From: an uncultured Rhodocyclaceae bacterium
GTDB taxonomy: Bacteria > Pseudomonadota > Gammaproteobacteria > Burkholderiales > Rhodocyclaceae
DNA: 10,606 nt
Direction: 5' to 3'
Assembly: GCA_903950295.1 (NCBI GenBank)
Contig: CAJBAP010000499.1
Span: 1 to 10,606 of the forward strand
A program made the translations under genes and the position numbers. Positions within the stretch are counted from its first letter, which is position 1. The number at the start of each line of letters is the position of its first letter. This document shows positions 1 to 6,647 of this stretch, piece after piece. The notes beneath the pieces were generated by a model. The model saw nothing but the letters and a program-made list of their open reading frames with translations. It was not told the origin of the DNA and did not search any database.

Positions 1-1667
1 TAATTTCCGGCGAGCACGGCATCGGCATCACCAAGCTCGAATTCATGAGCGAGGAAGAGATTCGCCCCTTCCGCGAATACAAGCAGCGCATTGATCCTGA
101 AGGACACTTCAACCAGGGCAAGCTGATGGCCGGGGCCGACTTGCGCAACGCCTACACGCCCTCGGTCGCCCTGCTCGGCGTCGAATCGCTGATCATGGAG
201 CAATCCGACATCGGTCGTATTTCCGATTCCATCAAAGACTGTTTGCGCTGTGGCAAATGCAAGCCGGTTTGCTCTACGCATGTGCCGCGCGCCAACCTGC
301 TCTACTCACCGCGCAACAAGATTCTCGGCGTCGGGCTGCTGGTCGAGGCTTTCCTCTACGAAGAACAGACCCGCAGAGGGATATCGCTCAAGCACTTCGA
401 AGAATTCTCCGACGTCGCCGACCACTGCACGGTCTGCCACAAGTGTGCGAACCCCTGCCCCGTCGACATCGACTTCGGCGATGTCTCGATCGCCATGCGC
501 AACTTCCTGCGCACGCAGGGCAAGAAAAAGTTCGCCCCGGTCACCCGGCTGGCGATGGCCTTCCTTTCGGCCACTGACCCGACGACGATCAAGACCATGA
601 AGGCCGGCATGATCGACCTCGGCTATCGCGCCCAGCGGCTCGGCCATTGGGCCGCCAAAACCTTCGGCCTGACGCAAGGCACGGTACGCCACCCGCCGGC
701 TTCACTCGGCCGGCCGGAAGTTCGCACCCAGGTCATCCACTTTCTCAACAAGCCGATGCCGGCCAACGTGCCGATGCGCACCGCACGGGCTTTGCTCGAT
801 ATCGAAGATAGCGCAATGATCCCGGTTATCCGCGACGCCCGTCGTGCCAGTGGCGCGCAGGAAGATGCAGATGCGGTTTTCTACTTTCCCGGCTGCGGTT
901 CGGAACGCCTGTTCTCGCAGGTCGGCCTCGCCACGCAGGCGATGCTCTGGCATGTCGGCGCCACGACCGTGCTGCCACCCGGCTACCTCTGTTGCGGCTA
1001 TCCACAGACGGCCGGCGGCGACGAAGCAAAAGGCCTAGCCATCACGACGGCGAATCGCGTGTTGTTTCACCGGGTCGCCAACACGCTCAACTATCTCGAT
1101 ATCAAGACAGTGATCGTGAGTTGCGGCACCTGCATGGACCAGTTGCTGAAGTACGAATTCGAACGCATCTTCCCCGGCTGCAGGCTGCTCGACATCCATG
1201 AATACCTGATGGAGAAGGGGGTGAAGCTCGACGGGGTGCAGGGTGTGCAATATCTCTACCACGACCCCTGCCACACGCCGATGAAGTTGCACAACCCGAC
1301 CAAGGTGGCCAGCACGCTGATGGGCAAGCAAGTCCTGCTTTCCGACCGCTGCTGCGGTGAATCGGGAACGCTGGCCGTGACGCGCCCCGATGTGTCGACG
1401 CAGGTGCGTTTCAGGAAGCAGCAGGAGATCGAGGCTGGCGTGGCGCAACTGCAAAAAGTCGGCGCTGGCGGGACGGCAAATCCCACAACAAAGATTCTGA
1501 CTTCCTGCCCGAGTTGCCTGCAAGGTCTGTCACGCTACCGCGAGGATGCCAGCGTGGAGGCCGACTACATCGTCGTCGAACTCGCACGCAACATCCTCGG
1601 CAAGGACTGGCTGGATACCTACGTACGCAACGCCAACGCCGGCGGCATCGAACGCGTACTGCTCTGA
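1..1667 (+). CDS. FAD-linked oxidase / 4Fe-4S / CCG-domain oxidoreductase, C-terminal part (5' end outside window)
   Basis: The frame is open from base 3, so the gene starts before the window; the ATG at 45 is internal. The first visible residues, ISGEHGIGITKLEF, are the conserved C-terminal motif of GlcD/D-lactate dehydrogenase-type FAD oxidases. Numbering from the Met at 45, two ferredoxin-type 4Fe-4S clusters follow (C66/C69/C72/C76 and C128/C131/C134/C138). Two CCG (HdrB/GlpC-like) domains come next: C284, CC316-317, C360/C363 and C409, CC436-437, C488/C491. This order matches the very long (about 1300 aa) FAD/FMN oxidases with a DUF3683 region found widely in Betaproteobacteria. They are presumed to oxidise a 2-hydroxy acid and pass electrons to the membrane or a soluble carrier; the substrate cannot be told from sequence. 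All cluster cysteines are present, so this end looks functional. Its stop lies 27 bp from the convergent substrate-binding protein gene. Confidence 0.9.
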   Translation, partial: ISGEHGIGITKLEFMSEEEIRPFREYKQRIDPEGHFNQGKLMAGADLRNAYTPSVALLGVESLIMEQSDIGRISDSIKDCLRCGKCKPVCSTHVPRANLLYSPRNKILGVGLLVEAFLYEEQTRRGISLKHFEEFSDVADHCTVCHKCANPCPVDIDFGDVSIAMRNFLRTQGKKKFAPVTRLAMAFLSATDPTTIKTMKAGMIDLGYRAQRLGHWAAKTFGLTQGTVRHPPASLGRPEVRTQVIHFLNKPMPANVPMRTARALLDIEDSAMIPVIRDARRASGAQEDADAVFYFPGCGSERLFSQVGLATQAMLWHVGATTVLPPGYLCCGYPQTAGGDEAKGLAITTANRVLFHRVANTLNYLDIKTVIVSCGTCMDQLLKYEFERIFPGCRLLDIHEYLMEKGVKLDGVQGVQYLYHDPCHTPMKLHNPTKVASTLMGKQVLLSDRCCGESGTLAVTRPDVSTQVRFRKQQEIEAGVAQLQKVGAGGTANPTTKILTSCPSCLQGLSRYREDASVEADYIVVELARNILGKDWLDTYVRNANAGGIERVLL

Positions 1668-1694
1668 GGCCGCCGGACCAACGGGCCAGCGGAT

Positions 1695-2843
1695 TTAGCG
1701 TTCCAGTTTCCAGCCACCGTTCTCGATTTTCACCATCACCCGCGACCGCTGATCGAGGCCGACGTGATCCTGGGCGGTCATGTTGTATACCCCATGCGCC
1801 CCAACGGCATCACGCACACCCTCCAGCGCGTCGCGCAGGGCAGTGCGGAATTCTCTGGTGCCGGGCTGTCCCTTCTTCAATGCCTGCGGCACCGTGGCGG
1901 CGAGCAGGATGCCGGCATCCCAGGAATGCGCGCCAAAGGTCGTGGCACTGCCCTTGCCGTGGGCGGCTTCGTAGCGCGTCACGTAGTCGATCGCAACCTT
2001 TTTCGCCTGATTGCTGTCGGGCAGTTGCGCGGCCACCAGCACCGGCCCGGCTGGCAGGAAGGTGCCCTCGACATCCTTGCCGCCAACACGCAGGAAGTCA
2101 CTATTGGCGACGCCGTGGGTCTGGTAGATGGAGCCCTTGTAACCCTTTTCGCGCAAGGCTTTCTGCGGCAGGGCGGCCGGCGTGCCCGCACCGGCGATCA
2201 TCACCGCATCGGGTTTGGCAGCGAGCACCTTGAGCACCTGGCCCGTCACGGAGGTGTCGGTACGATTGAAGCGCTCGTTGGCGACCAGCTGGATACGGCG
2301 CACTTCGGCGAGCTTGCTGATCTCGCTCCACCAGCCTTCGCCATAGGCGTCGGCAAAGCCGATGAAGGCCAGCTTCTTGATGCCGGCATTGTTCATGTGT
2401 TCGACGATGGCCGTGGCCATGTGCGTGTCGCTCTGCGCATTCTTGAACACCCAGCGCCGCTTGGCATCCATCGGTTCGACGATGCGCGCGGACGAAGCCA
2501 TCGAGATCATCGGCGTTTCTGCTTCCGCGACGACATCAATCATCGCCAGCGAATTCGGCGTGATGGTCGAACCGATGATGACATCCACCTTGTGCTCGGC
2601 GATCAGCTTGCGCGTGTTTTTCACGGCGGTTGTCGTGTCAGAAGCATCATCGAGAATGATGTAGTTGACCTTCTGGCCGGCGAACGTCGTCGGCAGGAAG
2701 GCAAAGCTGTTCTTTTCGGGGATGCCGAGCGATGCGGCCGGCCCGGTGGCCGAGAGGGTGACACCCACATTGAGATCGGCCAGCGCGGAGAAACTGATGC
2801 AACCCATGGCCAGGGCAAGCCCCGGCAGGAAATTACTTTTCAT
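1695..2843 (-). CDS. Branched-chain amino acid/amide-type ABC transporter substrate-binding protein (LivJ-like)
   Basis: 382-aa periplasmic binding protein of the Peripla_BP_6 (LivJ/LivK, HAAT) type. The start at 2843 gives a clean Sec signal peptide (MKSNFLPGLALAMGCISFSALA) with cleavage before DLNVGVTLS, and a GGGAG ribosome site lies about 5 bases upstream. The frame stays open to 2996, but that extension is hydrophilic, would bury the signal peptide and would overlap nosD. Family features are the N-terminal GVTLSATGPAASLG segment, IIGSTITPNS and GAHSWDAGILL. The protein captures a ligand in the periplasm for an ABC importer; the ligand could be a branched-chain amino acid, an amide or an aromatic acid, and this cannot be settled here. 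No permease or ATPase gene lies in the window, so it is an orphan or is served by a transporter elsewhere. It is divergent from nosD and convergent with the oxidoreductase. Confidence 0.9.
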   Translation of the reverse strand: MKSNFLPGLALAMGCISFSALADLNVGVTLSATGPAASLGIPEKNSFAFLPTTFAGQKVNYIILDDASDTTTAVKNTRKLIAEHKVDVIIGSTITPNSLAMIDVVAEAETPMISMASSARIVEPMDAKRRWVFKNAQSDTHMATAIVEHMNNAGIKKLAFIGFADAYGEGWWSEISKLAEVRRIQLVANERFNRTDTSVTGQVLKVLAAKPDAVMIAGAGTPAALPQKALREKGYKGSIYQTHGVANSDFLRVGGKDVEGTFLPAGPVLVAAQLPDSNQAKKVAIDYVTRYEAAHGKGSATTFGAHSWDAGILLAATVPQALKKGQPGTREFRTALRDALEGVRDAVGAHGVYNMTAQDHVGLDQRSRVMVKIENGGWKLER

Positions 2844-2876
2844 GATGGCTCCCGGATTCTTGTTGTCATGCGTGGC

Positions 2877-2882
2877 ATTGTA
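2877..2882 (-). promoter_or_regulatory. Possible -10 element for the substrate-binding protein gene
   Basis: On the minus strand this hexamer reads TACAAT (5 of 6 matches to TATAAT), 34 bases before the start codon at 2843, within the 117-bp region between the divergent substrate-binding protein and nosD genes. No good -35 box sits at the right distance, so the call is weak. Confidence 0.2.
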
Positions 2883-2960
2883 GTCGCTCTCCGACAGGGA
2901 AAATGACCGCTTCTTGATGCCGGGCAAGGCCGGCTGCAGCCCAGCGTGGAAAATGCGACG

Positions 2961-4163
2961 ATGGCTTTTTTGCGTTTTCTTTTCCTGTTGTTGCACGGTG
3001 GGGGAGTGCTGGCAGCTGCACTACCACTCCAGCCCCTGATCGATGCCACGCCCAGCGGCGGCGTTCTCAAGCTCGCGCCGGGGGAATATGTCGGCCCGGC
3101 CACCATCACCTACCCCTTGCTGCTCGATGGTGCCGGCCAGGCACGACTGTTGGGCAATGGGCACGGCACGGTGCTTTCCGTGCTGACCAGTGGCGTCACG
3201 ATACGGGGCCTGGCGGTAAGCGGTAGCGGCGAGACGCACGACGGCATCGATGCCGGCATTCTCGTGGCGGGTGATCACAACCGCGTCGAGGACAACACGC
3301 TGAGCGACGTGCTGTTCGGCATCCACATCAAGGGTGGCAATCACAACCGCATCGTCGCCAATCGCGTCACTGGCAGGGATCTGTCTCTGGCTCAGCGTGG
3401 TGACGGCATCCGCCTGTGGAACAGCCGCCACAACCGGATCGAAGGCAACCGTTACACGCGCTTGCGCGATCTGACCTTCACCAACTCACCGGACAACCGC
3501 ATCACCGGCAACACCTTCATCGATGGCCGCTACGGCATGCACATCATCTTTTCGCCACGACTGGTGGTCGAGAACAATCACCTCGAACACACGGGCACCG
3601 GCATTGTCGTACTCTACTCGCCCGGCCTGATCGTACGCGGCAACCACATCGCGCACGCACTGACCGGGGGTGGGGGCGGTCTGGCGTTCAAGGAAAGTGA
3701 TGACGCACTGGTTGAGAACAACGAGATCATCCACTGCGCCGTCGGCCTGCAGATCGATGCCCCGCCACAGCCGGTGGGGGTTTTGATCGCCCGTCGCAAC
3801 CGTTTCGCCCACAACATCATCGGTGCGTTTTTCTACGGCGAGGCGGGCGGCCACCGTTTCGAAAACAACCGCTTCGAGAACAATCTCACCCAGGTGGGCG
3901 TCAGTGCGCCGGGTGCAGGTAGCGCGAATGTCTGGACGGGCAATTACTGGAGCCACTATCAGGGTTTCGATCGTGACGGCGATGGCATCGGCGACACGCC
4001 GCACGAGGATTGGCTATTTGCCGACCGCATCTGGATGGAAACGCCGAAGGCGATGTTCTTCCGCAATTCGCCGGTACTGGAACTGCTCGATTTTCTCGAA
4101 CGCCTCGCACCATTCTCGACGCCGCACCTGATCCTGCGCGACCCGACACCAAGAATGCGATAA
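2961..4163 (+). CDS. nosD: NosD-like periplasmic beta-helix copper-site maturation protein
   Basis: 400-aa exported protein of the NosD family, a right-handed beta-helix of CASH/PbH1 repeats needed for nitrous oxide reductase (NosZ) maturation, thought to act with the NosFY ABC transporter in sulfur/copper delivery for CuZ. The signal peptide is MAFLRFLFLLLHGGGVLAAA. Repeated N-R-[IV]-x-x-N turns run through the centre (HNRVEDN, HNRIVAN, HNRIEGN, DNRITGN). Typical NosD motifs are RYGMHIIFS, GGGLAFKESDD, DRDGDGIGDTPHEDW and SPVLELLDFLERLAPFS near the C-terminus. The ATG at 2961 is chosen because it gives the signal peptide directly; an in-frame GTG at 2946 would add five residues. No nosZ, nosR, nosF, nosY or nosL lies within view on either side, so it may be a detached accessory copy or a paralogue serving another enzyme. 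The family call is firm, the physiological role less so. Confidence 0.85.
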   Translation: MAFLRFLFLLLHGGGVLAAALPLQPLIDATPSGGVLKLAPGEYVGPATITYPLLLDGAGQARLLGNGHGTVLSVLTSGVTIRGLAVSGSGETHDGIDAGILVAGDHNRVEDNTLSDVLFGIHIKGGNHNRIVANRVTGRDLSLAQRGDGIRLWNSRHNRIEGNRYTRLRDLTFTNSPDNRITGNTFIDGRYGMHIIFSPRLVVENNHLEHTGTGIVVLYSPGLIVRGNHIAHALTGGGGGLAFKESDDALVENNEIIHCAVGLQIDAPPQPVGVLIARRNRFAHNIIGAFFYGEAGGHRFENNRFENNLTQVGVSAPGAGSANVWTGNYWSHYQGFDRDGDGIGDTPHEDWLFADRIWMETPKAMFFRNSPVLELLDFLERLAPFSTPHLILRDPTPRMR

Positions 4164-4196
4164 GCGGGTAAGCTATCCCTCACCTTTTTCTTGTGC

Positions 4197-4200
4197 GGAG
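4197..4200 (+). promoter_or_regulatory. Ribosome binding site for the amidotransferase
   Basis: GGAG six bases before the GTG at 4207. It settles the start, because it places Cys as residue 2, which the glutaminase domain requires. Confidence 0.7.
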
Positions 4201-4206
4201 CCTCGT

Positions 4207-5997
4207 GTGTGCGGCATTGCGGGTGAATTGAGATTTGACGGTGAGCGGCCAGACTTGGCCGTGATCGAGCGCATGAATATGCAGTTGGCGCGACGCGGGC
4301 CGGACGGGGCAGGCACCTGGCAGGATGGCCCCGTGGCTTTCGGCCATCGTCGGCTGGCGATCATCGACTTGTCGGAGCGTTCGCGCCAGCCGATGGTCGA
4401 TGCCGCCGCTGGTGGCATGGGCCTCGCCCTCGTCTTCAACGGCACGATCTACAACTACCCCGAGCTGCGCACGGTGCTGCACGGCCTCGGCCACGCATTT
4501 TTTTCGGACGGTGATACGGAAGTCATCCTCCGCGCCTATGCCGAGTGGGGCGAGGCCTGCGTCGAGCGCCTGCATGGTGCGTTCGCCTTCGCCTTGTGGG
4601 ATGGGGCAAAGCAGCGTCTCTTTCTTGCGCGCGATCGGCTGGGGATCAAGCCGCTCTACTTTGCGCGTACCGACAAGTTCTTTCGTTTCGCCTCGAACAT
4701 GCAGGCCCTGCTCGCTGCGGGCGATGTCAACACGAGCTTGGATCCCATTGCGCTGCATCATCAATTTTCCTTGCACGCCGTGGTACCGCCACCCTTCACC
4801 GTACTCAAAGGTATCCGCAAGCTGGAACAGGGCACGACGCTCACCATCGATGCGGCCGGCCGCACGACCGAGCGCCGCTACTGGTCGCTCGCCGCACAAC
4901 GCCCGGCCACTCCGCTTTCCGAGCAGCAATGGACCGAGGCCATCCACGCGGCACTGCGCGATGCCGTGAAAAAGCGGCTCGAAATCGCCGACGTCAAGGT
5001 CGGCGTGCTGCTTTCCGGCGGACTGGATTCCTCGCTGCTGGTGGCCCTGCTCGCCGAACAGGGCGTGCACGACCTGATGACCTTTTCGATCGGCTTCGAA
5101 GATCACCCCGAGGAGAAGGGACACGAGTTCGAATACTCGGATGCTGTCGCCGATTATTTCGGCACGCGCCACCACAAATTCAGCATCCCCAACGCCGAGG
5201 TGCTGCGCCGCATGCCCGAAGCAGTTGATTGCATGGCCGAACCGATGGTGAGCCAGGATGTCGTTTCGTTTTATTTGCTCGCCGAGCAGGTTTCAAAAAC
5301 AGTGAAAGTGGTACAAAGCGGGCAGGGCGCAGACGAGGTGTTCGCCGGCTACTCGTGGCACTCGAAGATGGCAGCGGAACAGGGCCCTTACATCGAACGC
5401 TTGCGCCGCCACTACTTCGACCGTGACCACGCGGAATTTGCCGCAATGATCGAGCTGCCGTATCAGGTCGGCGACGTAACCGCCGCCCTGCTCGCCGCGA
5501 AACTGAACGAACCCTTTGCCGACGAGTTCCTCGACCAGATGCTGCGCGCCGAGGCAACGCTCCTGATCACCGACGATCCCGTCAAGCGCGTCGATAACAT
5601 GACGATGGCCTGGGGACTGGAGGCACGCGTCCCCTTCCTCGATCATCAGCTCGTCGAGTTGGCCGCGCAAATGCCGCCGGAACTCAAGTTGAAAAGCAAT
5701 GGCAAACATGTGCTGAAGCAGATCGCGCGCGGCCTGCTGCCGGACGCTGTAATCGACCGGCCGAAAGGTTACTTCCCGATGCCGGCCTTGAAGTTCGTGC
5801 GCGGCGAATTCCTCGAATTCATGCGTGACATTCTTGATTCGCAGGCCTGCCGCCAGCGCGGCATTTATCAGCGCACCTACGTCGAGAAACTGTTGGCCGA
5901 GCCGGAAAAACACCTGACCCGCATCCAGGGCAGCAAGCTCTGGCATCTGGCGCTGCTGGAGTTCTGGTTGCAGCGGAACGTCGACGGCAAAGGCTAA
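4207..5997 (+). CDS. asnO: Asparagine synthase-type glutamine amidotransferase, probably N-acetylglutaminylglutamine amidotransferase
   Basis: 596-aa class II glutamine amidotransferase of the asparagine synthetase B fold. A GTG start gives MCGIAGELRF, with Cys2 as the glutaminase nucleophile after Met removal; RRGPDGAGTW, FNGTIYNYPEL and SDGDTEVIL follow as in Ntn-type GATase domains. The C-terminal synthetase domain has the PP-loop LSGGLDSS (residues 269-276) for ATP binding and SGQGADEVFAGY from residue 371. SGQGADE in place of the common SGEGSDE, VKRVDNMTMAWGLEAR, RPKGYFPMPALK and RIQGSKLWHLALLEFWL match the family that amidates N-acetylglutaminylglutamine to the osmolyte NAGGN, about 590 aa long. 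The reaction would be glutamine- and ATP-dependent amidation in the cytoplasm. The GNAT/ATP-grasp synthetase (ngg) usually next to it is absent: nosD lies upstream and a tRNA downstream. Plain asparagine synthesis (asnB) is the alternative; the class is certain, the substrate likely. Confidence 0.85.
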   Translation: MCGIAGELRFDGERPDLAVIERMNMQLARRGPDGAGTWQDGPVAFGHRRLAIIDLSERSRQPMVDAAAGGMGLALVFNGTIYNYPELRTVLHGLGHAFFSDGDTEVILRAYAEWGEACVERLHGAFAFALWDGAKQRLFLARDRLGIKPLYFARTDKFFRFASNMQALLAAGDVNTSLDPIALHHQFSLHAVVPPPFTVLKGIRKLEQGTTLTIDAAGRTTERRYWSLAAQRPATPLSEQQWTEAIHAALRDAVKKRLEIADVKVGVLLSGGLDSSLLVALLAEQGVHDLMTFSIGFEDHPEEKGHEFEYSDAVADYFGTRHHKFSIPNAEVLRRMPEAVDCMAEPMVSQDVVSFYLLAEQVSKTVKVVQSGQGADEVFAGYSWHSKMAAEQGPYIERLRRHYFDRDHAEFAAMIELPYQVGDVTAALLAAKLNEPFADEFLDQMLRAEATLLITDDPVKRVDNMTMAWGLEARVPFLDHQLVELAAQMPPELKLKSNGKHVLKQIARGLLPDAVIDRPKGYFPMPALKFVRGEFLEFMRDILDSQACRQRGIYQRTYVEKLLAEPEKHLTRIQGSKLWHLALLEFWLQRNVDGKG

Positions 5998-6019
5998 GAT
6001 ATGCGCGCCCACACACGGC

Positions 6020-6025
6020 TAGAAT
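6020..6025 (+). promoter_or_regulatory. Possible -10 element for tRNA-Leu
   Basis: TAGAAT (5 of 6 to TATAAT) ends 10 bases before the mature tRNA 5' end. No convincing -35 box is visible 16-18 bases upstream, so the tRNA could also be served by read-through. Confidence 0.25.
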
Positions 6026-6035
6026 GCCGTCGTGT

Positions 6036-6122
6036 GCCGGGATGGTGAAATTGGTAGACACAAGGGACTTAAAATCCCTCGGCTGAAAAGCTGTACGGGT
6101 TCGATTCCCGTTCCCGGCACCA
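6036..6122 (+). tRNA. tRNA-Leu (anticodon UAA)
   Basis: Complete 87-base class II tRNA with encoded CCA. The acceptor stem GCCGGGA (6036-6042) pairs with TCCCGGC (6112-6118), followed by discriminator A and CCA. The anticodon stem AGGGA/TCCCT encloses loop CTTAAAA, with TAA at 6070-6072, which reads UUA. A long variable arm (around 6080-6094) is typical of tRNA-Leu, and the T arm is ACGGG-TTCGATT-CCCGT. It stands alone, and base composition drops just after its 3' end. Confidence 0.97.
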
Positions 6123-6155
6123 AACTATATCTCTGACCTGAACGTAGAAGAGGTG

Positions 6156-6196
6156 TTTCGTGCGAAAGTGACCTGCCCCCCGTCACGCTGCTTTCG
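6156..6196. repeat. Nested inverted repeats with mutually exclusive pairings
   Basis: CGAAA (6163-6167) can pair with TTTCG at 6156-6160 or with TTTCG at 6192-6196. Inside the second arrangement GTGAC (6168-6172) pairs with GTCAC (6182-6186) around a C-rich loop, leaving a five-base bulge. It lies between the tRNA 3' end and the 3' end of the small minus-strand gene, so it could be a terminator or processing structure. It has no T-run, so it is not a standard intrinsic terminator. Confidence 0.35.
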
Positions 6197-6238
6197 GTAA
6201 GTGTGCTCCAAGGGGCATAGTCAATTAATAAAGTGTGA

Positions 6239-6430
6239 TCAGGCAGCTTTACAGAAACGCATCTCGTAATTGATGCGCCCCGCCAATGCTTTCAGTTGAG
6301 TCTCAGATTCCTCTTGGCTATGACTCACCAACAGCCTGTTTAAGCGCTCCTGCTCTGCCACCAACTCATTCAGATTTGCAAAACGCAAAAAACTTTCGAC
6401 TTCCCTGCGATTGTGCACATTGACTATCAT
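6239..6430 (-). CDS. Small protein of unknown function (63 aa)
   Basis: A 63-residue frame starting at the ATG at 6430, with GAGGGG seven bases upstream as a good ribosome site; the in-frame TTG at 6445 overlaps that site and is unlikely to be the start. The protein (MIVNVHNRREVESFLRFAN...) is soluble and charged, probably mostly helical (NLNELVAEQERLNRLLVSH), with no signal peptide or membrane segment and a single Cys near the end. I do not recognise a family. It is the first gene after tRNA-Leu, points toward the tRNA and has no partner on its strand. It could be an orphan antitoxin-like or phage-remnant gene, but nothing in the sequence shows that. The ribosome site is the main support for it being real. 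Confidence 0.5.
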   Translation of the reverse strand: MIVNVHNRREVESFLRFANLNELVAEQERLNRLLVSHSQEESETQLKALAGRINYEMRFCKAA

Positions 6431-6582
6431 GACCCGACCCCTCAATAGAGAAGACCACCACCCCAGCTTGGCACCTATTGCCTTGAACAGCCGACGATTT
6501 CATGCGTGCAAGGCTATTCCAGTTGTAGTGGAAAATAAATGAGCCGATCGTCCTAGCCCAAACGGCCTAATGGACATGGGGA

Positions 6583-6623
6583 CGGGTTGCTCCGTTTCTG
6601 TTTATTGACAGAAAAGCAACGCG
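6583..6623. promoter_or_regulatory. Long bulged hairpin upstream of the TIGR03790-type gene
   Basis: GTTGCT (6586-6591) pairs with AGCAAC (6615-6620) and TTTCTGT (6595-6601) with ACAGAAA (6608-6614). This gives 13 base pairs with one three-base bulge (6592-6594) and a six-base loop; two more pairs can form outside a mismatch. It ends 25 bases before the start codon at 6648. No T-run follows on either strand, so a leader RNA structure or a protein-binding site is more likely than an intrinsic terminator. Confidence 0.5.
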
Positions 6624-6647
6624 ACAGCCAACGAAGGCTGAAAATGG

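Noticed and set aside
1764..2906. 380-codon plus-strand open frame opposite the substrate-binding protein gene
   Set aside because: Antisense to a clear family member; its product is rich in Arg, Gly and His without family motifs, as expected of a shadow frame in high-GC DNA.
2844..2996. N-terminal extension of the substrate-binding protein up to 2996
   Set aside because: It would place a polar 51-residue stretch before a perfect signal peptide and overlap nosD; the start at 2843 has its own ribosome site.
3280..3760. Tandem DNA repeat in nosD
   Set aside because: The regular N-R-I-x-x-N pattern is at the protein level from beta-helix turns; the DNA copies are diverged, so this is family architecture, not a repeat array.
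4180..5175. 331-codon minus-strand open frame opposite the amidotransferase gene
   Set aside because: Shadow of a well-conserved gene; no recognisable motif, signal or ribosome site.
6461..6480. TGGCAC followed by TTGC, resembling a sigma-54 promoter upstream of the TIGR03790-type gene
   Set aside because: The two blocks are separated by three bases instead of five, so the GG and GC pairs are off the required helical spacing.
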